Source: a bacterium (lineage in GTDB: Bacteria > Babelota > Babeliae > Babelales > Vermiphilaceae). From it: a DNA stretch of 36,614 nt. Below, in pieces: positions 15,928 to 24,169 of the stretch. The notes beneath the pieces were generated by a model that saw only the letters and a program-made list of their open reading frames with translations, had not been told where the DNA came from and made no database searches. The stretch is taken from NCBI GenBank assembly GCA_030626185.1, contig DAOUPL010000001.1:1-36614 (forward strand), given 5' to 3'. Position 1 is the stretch's first letter; each line of letters begins with the position of its first letter. The position numbers were made by a program, and so were the translations under genes.

Positions 15928-16953
15928 TTAAAATTCGAATTTACTGAATAAATCATCAAGCTCTTCTTCTTTTTGTTCATCACGCTCTTTGCCTTTTATA
16001 ATTCTGCGCAACAAGCTTCTAATTGAATCTTTTTTCTTTTTAACAATAAACACTGCTGACGTAATTACTGAAGCAGCCAAAATACTTTTACCAGAAGTTG
16101 TTGCTAGCAAAAAATTATACCATGAAAAACTATCTAAATACTGTTGCTGTACAATGCTTGGAATCTCTAATGGCCAGATTGCTATTTCATAAAAACGTTT
16201 AAATAAAGTATTTTCTTCGTTTTCAATTTTTTCTTTTTTACGATCTTCTTTTTCATTGTTTACCATTTTTGTGAGCTCTTTAATCTCAACTTCTTTAGCA
16301 TGGTAATATAATTTTTTCTCTTCTAATCTTTCTAAAAAAGCAAGTTCAAAAAACAATGCATTTTCTATTTCTTCTTTATCATTACTACTTTTAGCTTTTT
16401 GCCAATCGTTAAACAAACGCAAAGCTTTATTACCAGAAATTTTCGCTATCGAAATTTCTTCTTCACCACTAATCAAAACTCTCTGTACATCGATTAAATG
16501 CTTAGAACACATAGAAAGATAGCTTCTGAGTACTTCAATCTCTACAACACCATCTTTGGCATGCTTGCCTCCCAGTAAATTTGGTATACCAAGATTCTCT
16601 AATTGATTTTTCAAATCTTCTTGCGTGTCTAGGTGAAAAGAATCTTGTGCTAATTGCGAAGCATTGTACACAATCTGTGCTCGTTGAGAAAGCTGATTAG
16701 CAAGTGCATCTATTTGTTGCCCAATGTGATGAAGCGTACCATCCACTCCTAAATCATTTTTAGTCCAATTAACAGTTGCTATTTCTAGAATGTTATTTCG
16801 CGTCCAAAGTGATGAATCACTTTTAAAATCATCATGATGCATACGCTCACATAAAACTATGTTACTAAACGCCAAAAATCCACACATCACCAACACCGTC
16901 AGTAACGTATTCTTCTTTTTTTGTGCTTGTTTATTCATGTTAAAAAAAATCAT
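15928..16953 (-). CDS. secreted or membrane-anchored coiled-coil protein
   Basis: This 341-aa protein has an N-terminal leader (NTLLTVLVMCGFLAFSNIVLC), a helical body with charged coiled-coil stretches (EVEIKELTKMVNNEKEDRKKEK) and one membrane segment near the C-terminus (SILAASVITSAVFIV) followed by a basic stop-transfer run and a charged tail (KKEEELDDLF). The topology would be a periplasmic body with a short cytoplasmic tail. Its ATG comes two bases after the stop of the metallo-beta-lactamase gene, so the three minus-strand genes 17978-14515 may be one transcript. An ATG five codons later is the alternative start. I recognise no family. Confidence 0.6.
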   Translation of the reverse strand: MIFFNMNKQAQKKKNTLLTVLVMCGFLAFSNIVLCERMHHDDFKSDSSLWTRNNILEIATVNWTKNDLGVDGTLHHIGQQIDALANQLSQRAQIVYNASQLAQDSFHLDTQEDLKNQLENLGIPNLLGGKHAKDGVVEIEVLRSYLSMCSKHLIDVQRVLISGEEEISIAKISGNKALRLFNDWQKAKSSNDKEEIENALFFELAFLERLEEKKLYYHAKEVEIKELTKMVNNEKEDRKKEKIENEENTLFKRFYEIAIWPLEIPSIVQQQYLDSFSWYNFLLATTSGKSILAASVITSAVFIVKKKKDSIRSLLRRIIKGKERDEQKEEELDDLFSKFEF

Positions 16954-16955
16954 AA

Positions 16956-17978
16956 TTATTTTCTTATCGCTTGTTCTAAAGTTTTTGCTAAAACATAAGA
17001 TGATTGCGGTACAACATTAACCAATTGCCCAACTTTGGGCAATGTTAACATTCCAAATTGTACCTTTTTCCACGCTTTTTGTAAACGTTCTATTGGTAAT
17101 AAAAATGAATCTGTGCCAAATGCGAACGTTGCCCAATGCATTGGCACAAACAATTGTGCTTGTAAATCAATGAATGCATCAACTGCCTGACGTGCATCCA
17201 TATGCGTGTGTTGCATGCGATCATGCGGCTCGCAAGGCCCGATTGGCAACAACGCGCAATCAATTTCGGTAAACTTTTGTGAAATTACTTTAAAATGTGA
17301 ATCATACGCTGTGTCACCAGCAAAATAAATAGTTACATCTTTTGATTGAATCATCCAACTACCCCACAACGATAGATTCTTATCAAACAACCACCGTTGT
17401 GACCAATGATCAGCGGGTAAAAACGTACACGTTACTGGGCCGGTGTTACCTTGCAGCGTAAATGATTGCCACCACGTGTGCTCATGCGCGTGTGCAAACC
17501 CACGACGATCAAACCAACGTTTATCGCCATGCGGTACTAAATACCTTGTATTTTTATTTTTTTTGTTTAACGCATGTAACGTTGTGGCGTCCATGTGATC
17601 AGGATGATTATGCGATAACAACACCGCATCAACTTGTGGTAAATCATTTGCAGAAATAGTTGGTAACAATAATCGTGGAAAAAACCATGATGGAGAACCA
17701 AAAATAGGATCAGTCAAAATAGTAACGCCATCAATACACAACAAAAATGTTGCATGACCAACCCACATAATTGTTGCATCACCAAAACTATTAAACGCTG
17801 GTGTTGGCAAACACCAATCACTCACATGTTGCTCATGCGAAGATGATGCGCGTAACGACTGAATAAATGACGGTAATGTTTGAAATAACAACGATTCAGG
17901 TTGGCGCCCACTTGGAACACCAAATCTGCCTTTACGAATTATTGGCTTATGCCAACGCGTATCAATTTTATTCATCAA
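16956..17978 (-). CDS. metallo-beta-lactamase-fold hydrolase (NAPE-PLD / UlaG-like)
   Basis: This 340-aa protein has the metal-binding HxHxDH motif as SHNHPDHMD, preceded by MWVGHATFLL and LTDPIFG, and followed by PADHWS and the Asp of FAGDTAYD and a late PMHWATF His. This order, with GHAT and DPIF, is typical of the NAPE-hydrolysing phospholipase D / UlaG branch, which cleaves phosphodiester or lactone bonds using two zinc ions. No signal peptide is present, so it acts in the cytoplasm. The substrate is not known; bacterial members include N-acyl-phosphatidylethanolamine hydrolases. It follows the acyl-CoA synthetase gene by about 100 bases with a possible terminator between. A second ATG (17975) is equally possible. 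Confidence 0.85.
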   Translation of the reverse strand: MMNKIDTRWHKPIIRKGRFGVPSGRQPESLLFQTLPSFIQSLRASSSHEQHVSDWCLPTPAFNSFGDATIMWVGHATFLLCIDGVTILTDPIFGSPSWFFPRLLLPTISANDLPQVDAVLLSHNHPDHMDATTLHALNKKNKNTRYLVPHGDKRWFDRRGFAHAHEHTWWQSFTLQGNTGPVTCTFLPADHWSQRWLFDKNLSLWGSWMIQSKDVTIYFAGDTAYDSHFKVISQKFTEIDCALLPIGPCEPHDRMQHTHMDARQAVDAFIDLQAQLFVPMHWATFAFGTDSFLLPIERLQKAWKKVQFGMLTLPKVGQLVNVVPQSSYVLAKTLEQAIRK

Positions 17979-17999
17979 TCACAAAGTAAGTAAAAATAA

Positions 18000-18031
18000 C
18001 CCCTACCCAGACAGAAAGTCATAGATAGGGG
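18000..18031 (-). terminator. possible terminator after the acyl-CoA synthetase gene
   Basis: CCCCTACC (18000-18007) pairs with GATAGGGG (18024-18031), allowing one wobble pair, with a 16-base loop. On the minus strand it is followed by TTATTTTTAC. The loop is long and the T run is broken, so this is a weak call. Confidence 0.35.
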
Positions 18032-18075
18032 AAATGGAGGTTATGTTGAAATAGTACTTGGTTTTGCGCAGAAAA

Positions 18076-19614
18076 TCAAACTTTTTTACGTAAAGTTTTT
18101 TTATCGACTTTTCGTGTTGCCGTCAATGGTAACGATTGCGCGCTGCAAATAAATTGTTTCGGCATTTTATAGATTGCTAAATATTTTTTACACAATTCAC
18201 GCAACTCGCTCACCACGTCATCATGATCTTGTTCTTGACGCAATTGCACAAACGCAATAACGAGTTGCCCAACATTGTCGTCATCTTTACCCACAACGCC
18301 AGCAAAAATAACATTTTTATGCATTAACAAAACGTTTTCTATTTCAGCCGGATAGACGTTAAAACCTTTATGAATAATCAAATCTTTTTCTCGTCCAGCG
18401 ATTACTAATTTTTTATCAGCACGCATGTAGACAATATCGCCAGTATCTAACCAGCCATCTTGTAACACTTTTTCTGTCGCTTGCGGTGCGTTGTAATACC
18501 CTTTCATGATATTCTTTCCACGCAACCACAAAAGACCTTTTTGTCCTTGTGCAACCGTGTTACCTTGTTCATCAACAATTTTATATTCAATTCCCTGCAA
18601 TAATTTACCAATTGTTCCTGTCGGCATAATTTCATCATCAAGATCAACCGTTACAAACGGTGAAGCTTCGGTTAGCCCATAGCCACCACAAATTTTGCGA
18701 CGATAAATTTGACTAAACCCAGCACGAATTTTATCAGGCAATAAATCGCCACCAGAAACAAAATAACGTACGTCGTCAAACTTTATGGTACCCAACAAAC
18801 AAAACAAACCGTACAACGCCGGCACTCCAATAACAACTGTTGGTTTATGCGCAAGTGCTGCAATAATTTTACGACGATCAATCTTTTGCACCAAAATTAC
18901 CGTTGCACCCAAAAACAACGCCCCCCAGACACAAACATTTTGTGCAAAACTATGAAATAATGGCAACACACCAAAAATACGCTCAACGCCACAAAGCTCA
19001 AAGCGTGCGAGCCCTTGGGCAAGATTGATCATAATGTTTTTTGAAGTCAGCATAACCCCTTTTGGCACGCCAGTTGTGCCCGACGTGTAAAGAAGCGCGG
19101 CAACTTCATCAGCATCACGCAACGCAACTAGTTTTTTGTACGCAGCTTGCGCATCACAACCGTCACCATTATCAACAACTTCACTTACCGCCACTACCGG
19201 GCATGAAACATCAGTAAAATACTTTTTTGATACATCATCACACACAATAACTTTTGGTTGTGCATCATCAACAATATGCGCGAGTTCATGCTCATGCAAA
19301 AACGTATTGGCTGGCACCACAATCGCACCACGTTGTAAAATTGCGCAATAAACTGCATAAAATTCTGGGCAATTACCGATCATCATCAACACACGATCAC
19401 CAACCACAACATTGTGTTTTTCTAGCACACGCTCAACCGCACACGATTGCTGATACAATTGATTAAACGTTATTTTTTTATCTTCATAAATCAATGCTGT
19501 TTGCTCACCGTATAACATCGCTGCACGCGGCAGCAACGCGCCGATAAACATAATTTTATTGTTATGTTTTATCTCGCACATCCACTGCGTAAAGCGTTTT
19601 TGTTCATTCACCAT
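18076..19614 (-). CDS. AMP-dependent acyl-CoA synthetase / ligase
   Basis: This 512-aa enzyme of the ANL superfamily activates a carboxylic acid, probably a fatty acid, as an acyl-adenylate and then a thioester. All core motifs are present: YTSGTTGVPKGVML (phosphate loop), GGYGLTEASP, DGWLDTGDIV, GREKDLIIHKGFNVYPAEIE (hinge) and the C-terminal catalytic Lys in LPLTATRKVDKKTL. I chose the ATG at 19614 for its GAGG ribosome-binding site; the longer frame runs into the promoter of the divergent gene. A parasite could use it to activate fatty acids taken from its host. The chain-length preference is not visible. There is no signal or membrane segment. Confidence 0.88.
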   Translation of the reverse strand: MVNEQKRFTQWMCEIKHNNKIMFIGALLPRAAMLYGEQTALIYEDKKITFNQLYQQSCAVERVLEKHNVVVGDRVLMMIGNCPEFYAVYCAILQRGAIVVPANTFLHEHELAHIVDDAQPKVIVCDDVSKKYFTDVSCPVVAVSEVVDNGDGCDAQAAYKKLVALRDADEVAALLYTSGTTGVPKGVMLTSKNIMINLAQGLARFELCGVERIFGVLPLFHSFAQNVCVWGALFLGATVILVQKIDRRKIIAALAHKPTVVIGVPALYGLFCLLGTIKFDDVRYFVSGGDLLPDKIRAGFSQIYRRKICGGYGLTEASPFVTVDLDDEIMPTGTIGKLLQGIEYKIVDEQGNTVAQGQKGLLWLRGKNIMKGYYNAPQATEKVLQDGWLDTGDIVYMRADKKLVIAGREKDLIIHKGFNVYPAEIENVLLMHKNVIFAGVVGKDDDNVGQLVIAFVQLRQEQDHDDVVSELRELCKKYLAIYKMPKQFICSAQSLPLTATRKVDKKTLRKKV

Positions 19615-19640
19615 AAAATCCTCACCAAAAATATTTCTTA

Positions 19641-19762
19641 GGCTATTAAGTTCTTCACAAGTATAACGCAACACGTTACACTTTATTTAAGTTTTTACAC
19701 ACAAAGGATTTTTATGCACAAATTATCAATGTTTGCGTTAAGCGGATTGTTATTTGTAGGAA
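19641..19762. repeat. 122-base direct repeat, copy 1 (promoter plus leader)
   Basis: This copy aligns with 22491-22612 over 122 bases without a gap, with about 22 differences (roughly 82% identity). It contains a promoter, the ribosome-binding site AAAGGA, the ATG and the first 16 codons of the secreted 117-aa protein. Conservation of the promoter hexamers is perfect between the copies. Confidence 0.85.
19654..19682 (+). promoter_or_regulatory. promoter of the 117-aa secreted protein (repeat copy 1)
   Basis: TTCACA (19654-19659), exactly 17 bases, then TACACT (19677-19682). Both hexamers and the spacing are identical in the second repeat copy, while the spacer differs by three bases, which supports a functional promoter. 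Confidence 0.65.
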
Positions 19763-20067
19763 GTTGTTTTGCAAGTCAAGAAATAAACATTACGAATCTT
19801 GATAAATATAAAATCCTTAAAGCACTTTTTTACGTAGCGAAACCAAAAGAATTCAACTCTCTACAACAATACAATTCAAAGCATGAATTAACTAATGACC
19901 TCATAGATAACCTTGTAAGACAAAATGGCGGAAGATGGGATTTTTATTGCATTGCTGGAAGATCTTTAGGAATTGATATCAATGGCGATTCTTTTAATCC
20001 ATGGTTTTTTGATCGCTATAACGGTACAGGAACTGCTCAACAAGTTATTGACAACCTACAAACATAA
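19714..20067 (+). CDS. small secreted protein
   Basis: This 117-aa protein opens with MHKLSMFALSGLLFVGSCFASQ, a strong signal peptide with cleavage likely after FAS. The mature part is about 95 residues and soluble (NLDKYKILKALFYVAKP, GGRWDFYCIAGRSLGIDING, FNPWFFDRYNG). It has two Cys including one in the leader. No family is recognised. Its promoter and leader are one copy of a 122-base direct repeat whose second copy lies before tmk, so the two loci share an origin. It is transcribed on its own and ends at a bidirectional hairpin. A periplasmic or exported role is likely; nothing more can be read from the sequence. Confidence 0.65.
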   Translation: MHKLSMFALSGLLFVGSCFASQEINITNLDKYKILKALFYVAKPKEFNSLQQYNSKHELTNDLIDNLVRQNGGRWDFYCIAGRSLGIDINGDSFNPWFFDRYNGTGTAQQVIDNLQT

Positions 20068-20098
20068 TTTCTCATGCGTAATACAATAAATATTTATA

Positions 20099-20140
20099 AA
20101 AATGACCGTGATAATTATATTTAATTACCATGGTCATTTT
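20099..20140. terminator. bidirectional terminator hairpin
   Basis: A 19-base stem, AAAATGACCGTGATAATTA (20099-20117) with its near-perfect complement (20122-20140), closed by a four-base loop, with one wobble and one mismatch. It lies between the convergent 117-aa gene and the small downstream partner gene. Both flanks end in runs of A or T, so it can stop transcription from either side. Confidence 0.7.
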
Positions 20141-20152
20141 AGCAATTTCATT

Positions 20153-20536
20153 TCAACCAAACGGCGTTTCACTTGTTTCAATGGTATATTGATCATTTTC
20201 ATGTTTGATCATGACGTATTGTGGCATTGTTTTACAAACCTTGTCTCGCCAAAAACCTAGTATTTTTACAAGTTCTTTTTGATGGATCTTTAATTTTGTA
20301 GGCACTTTTTCTTCAGAATATTCATCTTCTAAAAAAACATAGTCGCCTTCTTTTTCTAAAAAAACGGTATTACCACCAACGCATTCTGTGGTAGGGTTTA
20401 AAATCCACTCTTTAAAAGATGATCCTAAACACCCTTCGTTATCAGTAAGAAAAATTCCAAGAGTATCCATTTCGATAGAGCTTCCTCCATCATAAAAGTA
20501 AGAATTTCCTGTATAGCGTAATTTAACGTAATTCAT
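20153..20536 (-). CDS. probable immunity protein of the EndoU-like toxin
   Basis: This 127-aa soluble protein without a signal peptide lies immediately downstream of the toxin-like gene, and its ATG overlaps that gene's TGA stop by four bases (ATGA), so the two are translationally coupled. Acidic runs are obvious (EKEGDYVFLEDEYSEEKVP), giving a net negative charge suited to binding a basic nuclease domain. I recognise no immunity-protein family. The role is inferred from position, size and coupling: immunity proteins for secreted nuclease toxins usually follow the toxin gene directly. If the toxin call is wrong, this is simply a conserved neighbour of unknown role. Confidence 0.5.
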   Translation of the reverse strand: MNYVKLRYTGNSYFYDGGSSIEMDTLGIFLTDNEGCLGSSFKEWILNPTTECVGGNTVFLEKEGDYVFLEDEYSEEKVPTKLKIHQKELVKILGFWRDKVCKTMPQYVMIKHENDQYTIETSETPFG

Positions 20537-22374
20537 CTTTTTATTACCTTTTCTATAATGGGATAAAGTGTTTTTAAATGTCCTTTTTTAGTAAAAATCA
20601 TGCCGATCTCTATATTATTTTTACTAAAACCTCTTGCTAAGTAGTTGCCATTAGAAAGTTCTTTAGCTTTACTGCTTTTGCTTAAAAAGTCTTTATAGGC
20701 TTCACAAAATATCCCCATTACTTGTTCCCATGTCAAGTTTGATGGAAAAAAAGTTGCCCCTTTTTTTATTATTTTTCCATTATAAACAAGGTCAACTTGA
20801 TAAACACCATTTTTTAATATTCTTTTATTTATAAATTTAATTATTCCGCTTTTTTCAATTTCTTGTAAGTAATCTAAATGCCATCCTCCTAGACGTGATA
20901 TTCCATTTTTATTTGATTTAAGATGTATACCAAAAAAATGTTCAAAGTTAAATTTAATAAATTTATTTTTAAATTCAGCGAATCCTTTTAGTTTTCCATT
21001 AAACATATCTTTAAGTTTTGCAATTTGTGGGGCAAGTTTATCCATAAATTGTTTTTGAAAAACCTCAAAAGTTGGGCGACAAACTTCAGCAGCTTTCTTT
21101 GCTACAGAACCAATTTGTCTCGCTTTTTCACGATAGTGCATTGTAACACCTTCTGCTGTTGCAACAGCATATTCAACTGCTGGATCCGTCATAAGGGATT
21201 CAACAATAGAATTCAGTAATGGTTTCATACGAGAACATAATTTAAAGCCAAGATCAAAAGCTTTGCCAATTAACACCCATTCAACAGCAAAAGCTGTAGA
21301 ATTTTTTGCAATGTTACGATTGGATGTTGCAGCTAGTTGTACAGCACAAGAGTCAAACATAAACTTGCACTGACCATAAAGTTCTTGTGAATATTTAAGT
21401 GTTCCAGGGTAATCACCCGTTAGCATTAAAAGGTCAAATTTCACTCGAATGCCAACTACTTTGCCAATAGCTAAAAGTAAACTTCCAGCTCCGTGGCAAA
21501 AATTTTGTGTTGTTTCTATTGGATGTCGAACCACATTACCAATAAATGCTCCTGTATTGTAAATACCTTCCTTAATTCCTTCAGCAACACCTTTTGCTAT
21601 TTCTAATGCTTCGTGACAAAAAGTTACCCATTTATTTGCAATCTCTTTTTCATGACGAACATTCGCTTCTATACCAATTGCAGCACCATGGCCGACAGCA
21701 TCAAGAAAAAATTGGCAATCAGGAGCTTGTTGATAAACATCTACAAGCTCTGATGCCTGTGAAAGTTGATTAACAAATTTTTTGTGAAGATTATATTCTG
21801 ACGTATCGTTAAACTTGTGAGTAATTTGTTGTTTTGTAATATCGTACGATTGTGCAAATTCAATAACGTGATTATCAATCGGTATCGATCGTACTGCTTG
21901 CTTTTTTTGTTGCAGCTCATCGTAAAATTGATTAGCGCGCCCTTGTAAGCCCTTGGTATAACCACCAAAAAATCTTCCTAATAATTTAAAAACACTGCCT
22001 TTATTACAAAATTTTTTATGTAGAGCAATAATAGCTTCTTCGTAACCTGGCAATGTTTTTGCGTACTCTACAAATTCATCCGACATAAATTGACTATCTT
22101 CTTCAAAAACATCTTTTTCTGAATATTTATAACAAGTAAAATACTCTTTAAGTTGTGAAGCAGAAAGTTTAGAAAGATCTATTTGACGAGAATACGTTAC
22201 TCGTGGGGATTTGTGCGTACGCATGCCTGATCGGAAATCAGAAAAATTGTTATGATAATTGTGTGTATTGGCTTGATTAAGTGTTATAGAAAGATCTGGA
22301 GAAGAGTTTAATAAAGCACTACAAATAAACAGCAAAAACATGATTATTTTATATTTTTTCTCTTTCTTTTCCAT
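20533..22374 (-). CDS. secreted protein with a C-terminal EndoU-like ribonuclease domain (predicted toxin)
   Basis: This 613-aa protein starts with a basic stretch and a hydrophobic leader (MEKKEKKYKIIMFLLFICSALLNSS), followed by about 465 residues of mostly helical sequence of no known family. The last 118 residues read like the bacterial EndoU nuclease domain: GGWH (496-499), ILKNGVYQVDLVYNGKIIKK, then GATFFPSNLTWEQVMGIFCEAY (matching the family's STFFPxxW pattern) and the final strand LKTLYPI, with T602 and Y604 in the position of the catalytic Thr and Tyr. The second catalytic His of the family is not obvious. EndoU domains are RNA-cutting tips of polymorphic toxins. The ATG at 22374 is preferred over a TTG 18 bases upstream. 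Confidence 0.65.
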   Translation of the reverse strand: MEKKEKKYKIIMFLLFICSALLNSSPDLSITLNQANTHNYHNNFSDFRSGMRTHKSPRVTYSRQIDLSKLSASQLKEYFTCYKYSEKDVFEEDSQFMSDEFVEYAKTLPGYEEAIIALHKKFCNKGSVFKLLGRFFGGYTKGLQGRANQFYDELQQKKQAVRSIPIDNHVIEFAQSYDITKQQITHKFNDTSEYNLHKKFVNQLSQASELVDVYQQAPDCQFFLDAVGHGAAIGIEANVRHEKEIANKWVTFCHEALEIAKGVAEGIKEGIYNTGAFIGNVVRHPIETTQNFCHGAGSLLLAIGKVVGIRVKFDLLMLTGDYPGTLKYSQELYGQCKFMFDSCAVQLAATSNRNIAKNSTAFAVEWVLIGKAFDLGFKLCSRMKPLLNSIVESLMTDPAVEYAVATAEGVTMHYREKARQIGSVAKKAAEVCRPTFEVFQKQFMDKLAPQIAKLKDMFNGKLKGFAEFKNKFIKFNFEHFFGIHLKSNKNGISRLGGWHLDYLQEIEKSGIIKFINKRILKNGVYQVDLVYNGKIIKKGATFFPSNLTWEQVMGIFCEAYKDFLSKSSKAKELSNGNYLARGFSKNNIEIGMIFTKKGHLKTLYPIIEKVIKR

Positions 22375-22490
22375 AGCGCTATCGTAGTACAAGAAATAGG
22401 TGTTTACAAACTTGTATTAACAACAATAAAGTAGTTTTCACTAAAGGCAAAACTAATTACTTTGCTGTAACATACTTTGGCATAAGATTA

Positions 22491-22612
22491 AACTATTAAG
22501 TTATTCACAAGTATCATGTAACACGTTACACTTTATTTAAGTTTTCAAACAAAAAGGACAAAAATGAACCAATTATCAATACTTGCATTAAGTGGATTAT
22601 TAGTTGTAGGAA
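22491..22612. repeat. 122-base direct repeat, copy 2 (promoter plus leader before tmk)
   Basis: The second copy of the repeat at 19641-19762. It provides a promoter, an AAAGGA-type ribosome-binding site, an ATG at 22564 and a signal-peptide-like start (MNQLSILALSGLLVVG), in frame with tmk 141 bases downstream. Confidence 0.85.
22504..22532 (+). promoter_or_regulatory. promoter of tmk operon (repeat copy 2)
   Basis: TTCACA (22504-22509), a 17-base spacer and TACACT (22527-22532), the same hexamers and spacing as in repeat copy 1. It probably drives tmk, holB and perhaps the genes after them. Confidence 0.65.
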
Positions 22613-22704
22613 ACACAACCATCACCGATACTAATAAAACCCATACACCCAAAGGTGCAAATTTAGAAAAAATATTACAAGCATTTAAACATAAAGGATC
22701 ACAC
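22564..22704 (+). other. in-frame leader-like extension upstream of tmk (possible gene remnant)
   Basis: The 47 codons from the repeat-borne ATG to the tmk GTG have no stop and encode a signal-peptide-like start (residues 1-16), then a polar Thr/Lys-rich stretch and NLEKILQAFKHKG, which faintly recalls NLDKYKILKALFYVAK in the secreted 117-aa protein. The reading is that this is the shrunken remnant of a second copy of that gene, now in frame with tmk. If translation starts here, tmk would carry a signal peptide, which makes little sense for a cytoplasmic kinase. Confidence 0.55.
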
Positions 22705-23331
22705 GTGAAAAAAGAATTTCCTGGAATATTAATTTGTATCGAAGGGATTGATGGTTCGGGCAAAAGCACGCTAGCGCAAGAGCTAAAAAAAGAACTACAA
22801 AAAGAGCACGTTGTCACACTGACCAAAGAACCAGGCGGTACACCTTTTGGCCAACGCATTAGAAGCATTACACAAAACAAAGACATTCCACTATCGCAAA
22901 AAGCAGAATACTTACTATTCGCTGCTGATCGCGCTCATCACATCGACACCGTTGTACGCCCAGCACTGCAAAAAGGCAATATTGTCATTTCTGATCGCAT
23001 GATTGATTCTTCTGTTGCGTACCAAGGTTATGGACGCCGAACTTCAATTGAACCGATAAACGCGATTAATAAATGGACACTTGGCGATGTATGGCCAAAA
23101 ATTACCTTATTTGTTGATGTACCACTTGACGTTGCGATAGAACGCATCACTAAGCGTGCTGATAAAAAAACTCGATATGAAACTGAAAAAAAAGAATTTA
23201 TGCAACGAGTACGTGATGGCTTTTATGCTATCTACAAAACACGCGATGATGTGTATACTATTGATGGAACCCAAGAGATACACGACGTTGTAAAAGACGC
23301 CTTAACCGTTATAAAAAAACATGGCTTTTAG
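22705..23331 (+). CDS. tmk: thymidylate kinase
   Basis: This enzyme phosphorylates dTMP to dTDP with ATP. The P-loop is EGIDGSGKST, followed by the EPGGTPFGQRIR motif, the DR(Y/H)-type segment FAADRAHH, and ISDRMIDSSVAYQGYGR, all in the family order. The length from the GTG at 22705 is 208 aa, normal for the family. I chose this GTG because AAAGGA sits six bases upstream and the sequence before it is a copied secretion leader. The frame is open back to the ATG at 22564. It overlaps holB by 11 bases, the classic tmk-holB pairing of many bacteria. Confidence 0.92.
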   Translation: MKKEFPGILICIEGIDGSGKSTLAQELKKELQKEHVVTLTKEPGGTPFGQRIRSITQNKDIPLSQKAEYLLFAADRAHHIDTVVRPALQKGNIVISDRMIDSSVAYQGYGRRTSIEPINAINKWTLGDVWPKITLFVDVPLDVAIERITKRADKKTRYETEKKEFMQRVRDGFYAIYKTRDDVYTIDGTQEIHDVVKDALTVIKKHGF

Positions 23332-24109
23332 CACTATTCATAAAGTTGACCGCGTACGTCACCTAAGTAAAAAAGTAAATCTTACACCAGCTAACATTAT
23401 TGTTGGCTCTACAGAATCAACAACTAATCAAGCAATTACTATCTTGCAACAAGATCTTTGCCTTGATGGTGGATGCTTGCAGTGCATTACGTGCACACAA
23501 ATAACAAACACACGCCAACATCATGCACTTTTTTGGTTATCACCTGAACGTCGTTACACAAAAGATCACATTACAGAAATTCGTCGTCATGTGAGTTTTG
23601 AGCGTACATCGCGTGATGATTTTTATATTATTTTACAACACGCAGAACGTTTATCACCTGTTTGTTGTAATGCGTTACTCAAACTTCTTGAAGAACCCCC
23701 ACCACGTTATCATTTTTATTTATTAACAACAAAACTTAAACCATTGTTAGCAACGTTACGATCACGTTGTAATATTTTGTACCTCAATGCTGAAAGCGAT
23801 GTTGATCACGAAGAACTAATAGAGTTCATGACACACAAAAAACCCTGCACTCCACATCAATTTGCACGTTTTTTAACTGAACAAACGCCACCCAATCAAG
23901 ATGCCTCATCTATTTTGGCAAGCATTTCTACTGCATGGGCAGAACAACATCAAAATGCACTACGTCACAATCAATACGATCACGCTCAACAGATAAAAAA
24001 AATACTTACCATTATTAACCAACATACGCTTTTGTTGCCTATGCCTGGCAGTGATAAATTGTTTTGGCGTAATCTTTTTTTACAAATCAATCAAAAAAAC
24101 ATTTTCTGA
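23321..24109 (+). CDS. holB: DNA polymerase III delta' subunit-like protein
   Basis: This 262-aa protein is the clamp-loader delta' type. It has the cysteine cluster (GGCLQCITCTQI) of the zinc module, the NALLKLLEEPPPRYHFYLLTTKL segment typical of clamp-loader ATPase folds, and LRSRCNILYLN, matching the SRC motif that senses ATP in neighbouring subunits. A true Walker A loop is missing, as expected for delta'. The zinc module has three visible Cys in a CxxCxxC arrangement plus one before (LCLDGGC). Its ATG overlaps the end of tmk by 11 bases, so the two are coupled. It helps load the sliding clamp during replication. The C-terminal collar domain is poorly conserved. Confidence 0.82.
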   Translation: MAFSTIHKVDRVRHLSKKVNLTPANIIVGSTESTTNQAITILQQDLCLDGGCLQCITCTQITNTRQHHALFWLSPERRYTKDHITEIRRHVSFERTSRDDFYIILQHAERLSPVCCNALLKLLEEPPPRYHFYLLTTKLKPLLATLRSRCNILYLNAESDVDHEELIEFMTHKKPCTPHQFARFLTEQTPPNQDASSILASISTAWAEQHQNALRHNQYDHAQQIKKILTIINQHTLLLPMPGSDKLFWRNLFLQINQKNIF

Positions 24110-24169
24110 TCGAGCACAAGCGCGTATACTACTTATATAATCGTATAATTAATTTTGTGATAAATTGCT

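Noticed and set aside
19641..22612. A transposon bounded by the 122-base direct repeats
   Set aside because: There is no transposase, no terminal inverted repeat and no short target duplication; the repeats are themselves promoter and leader sequence.
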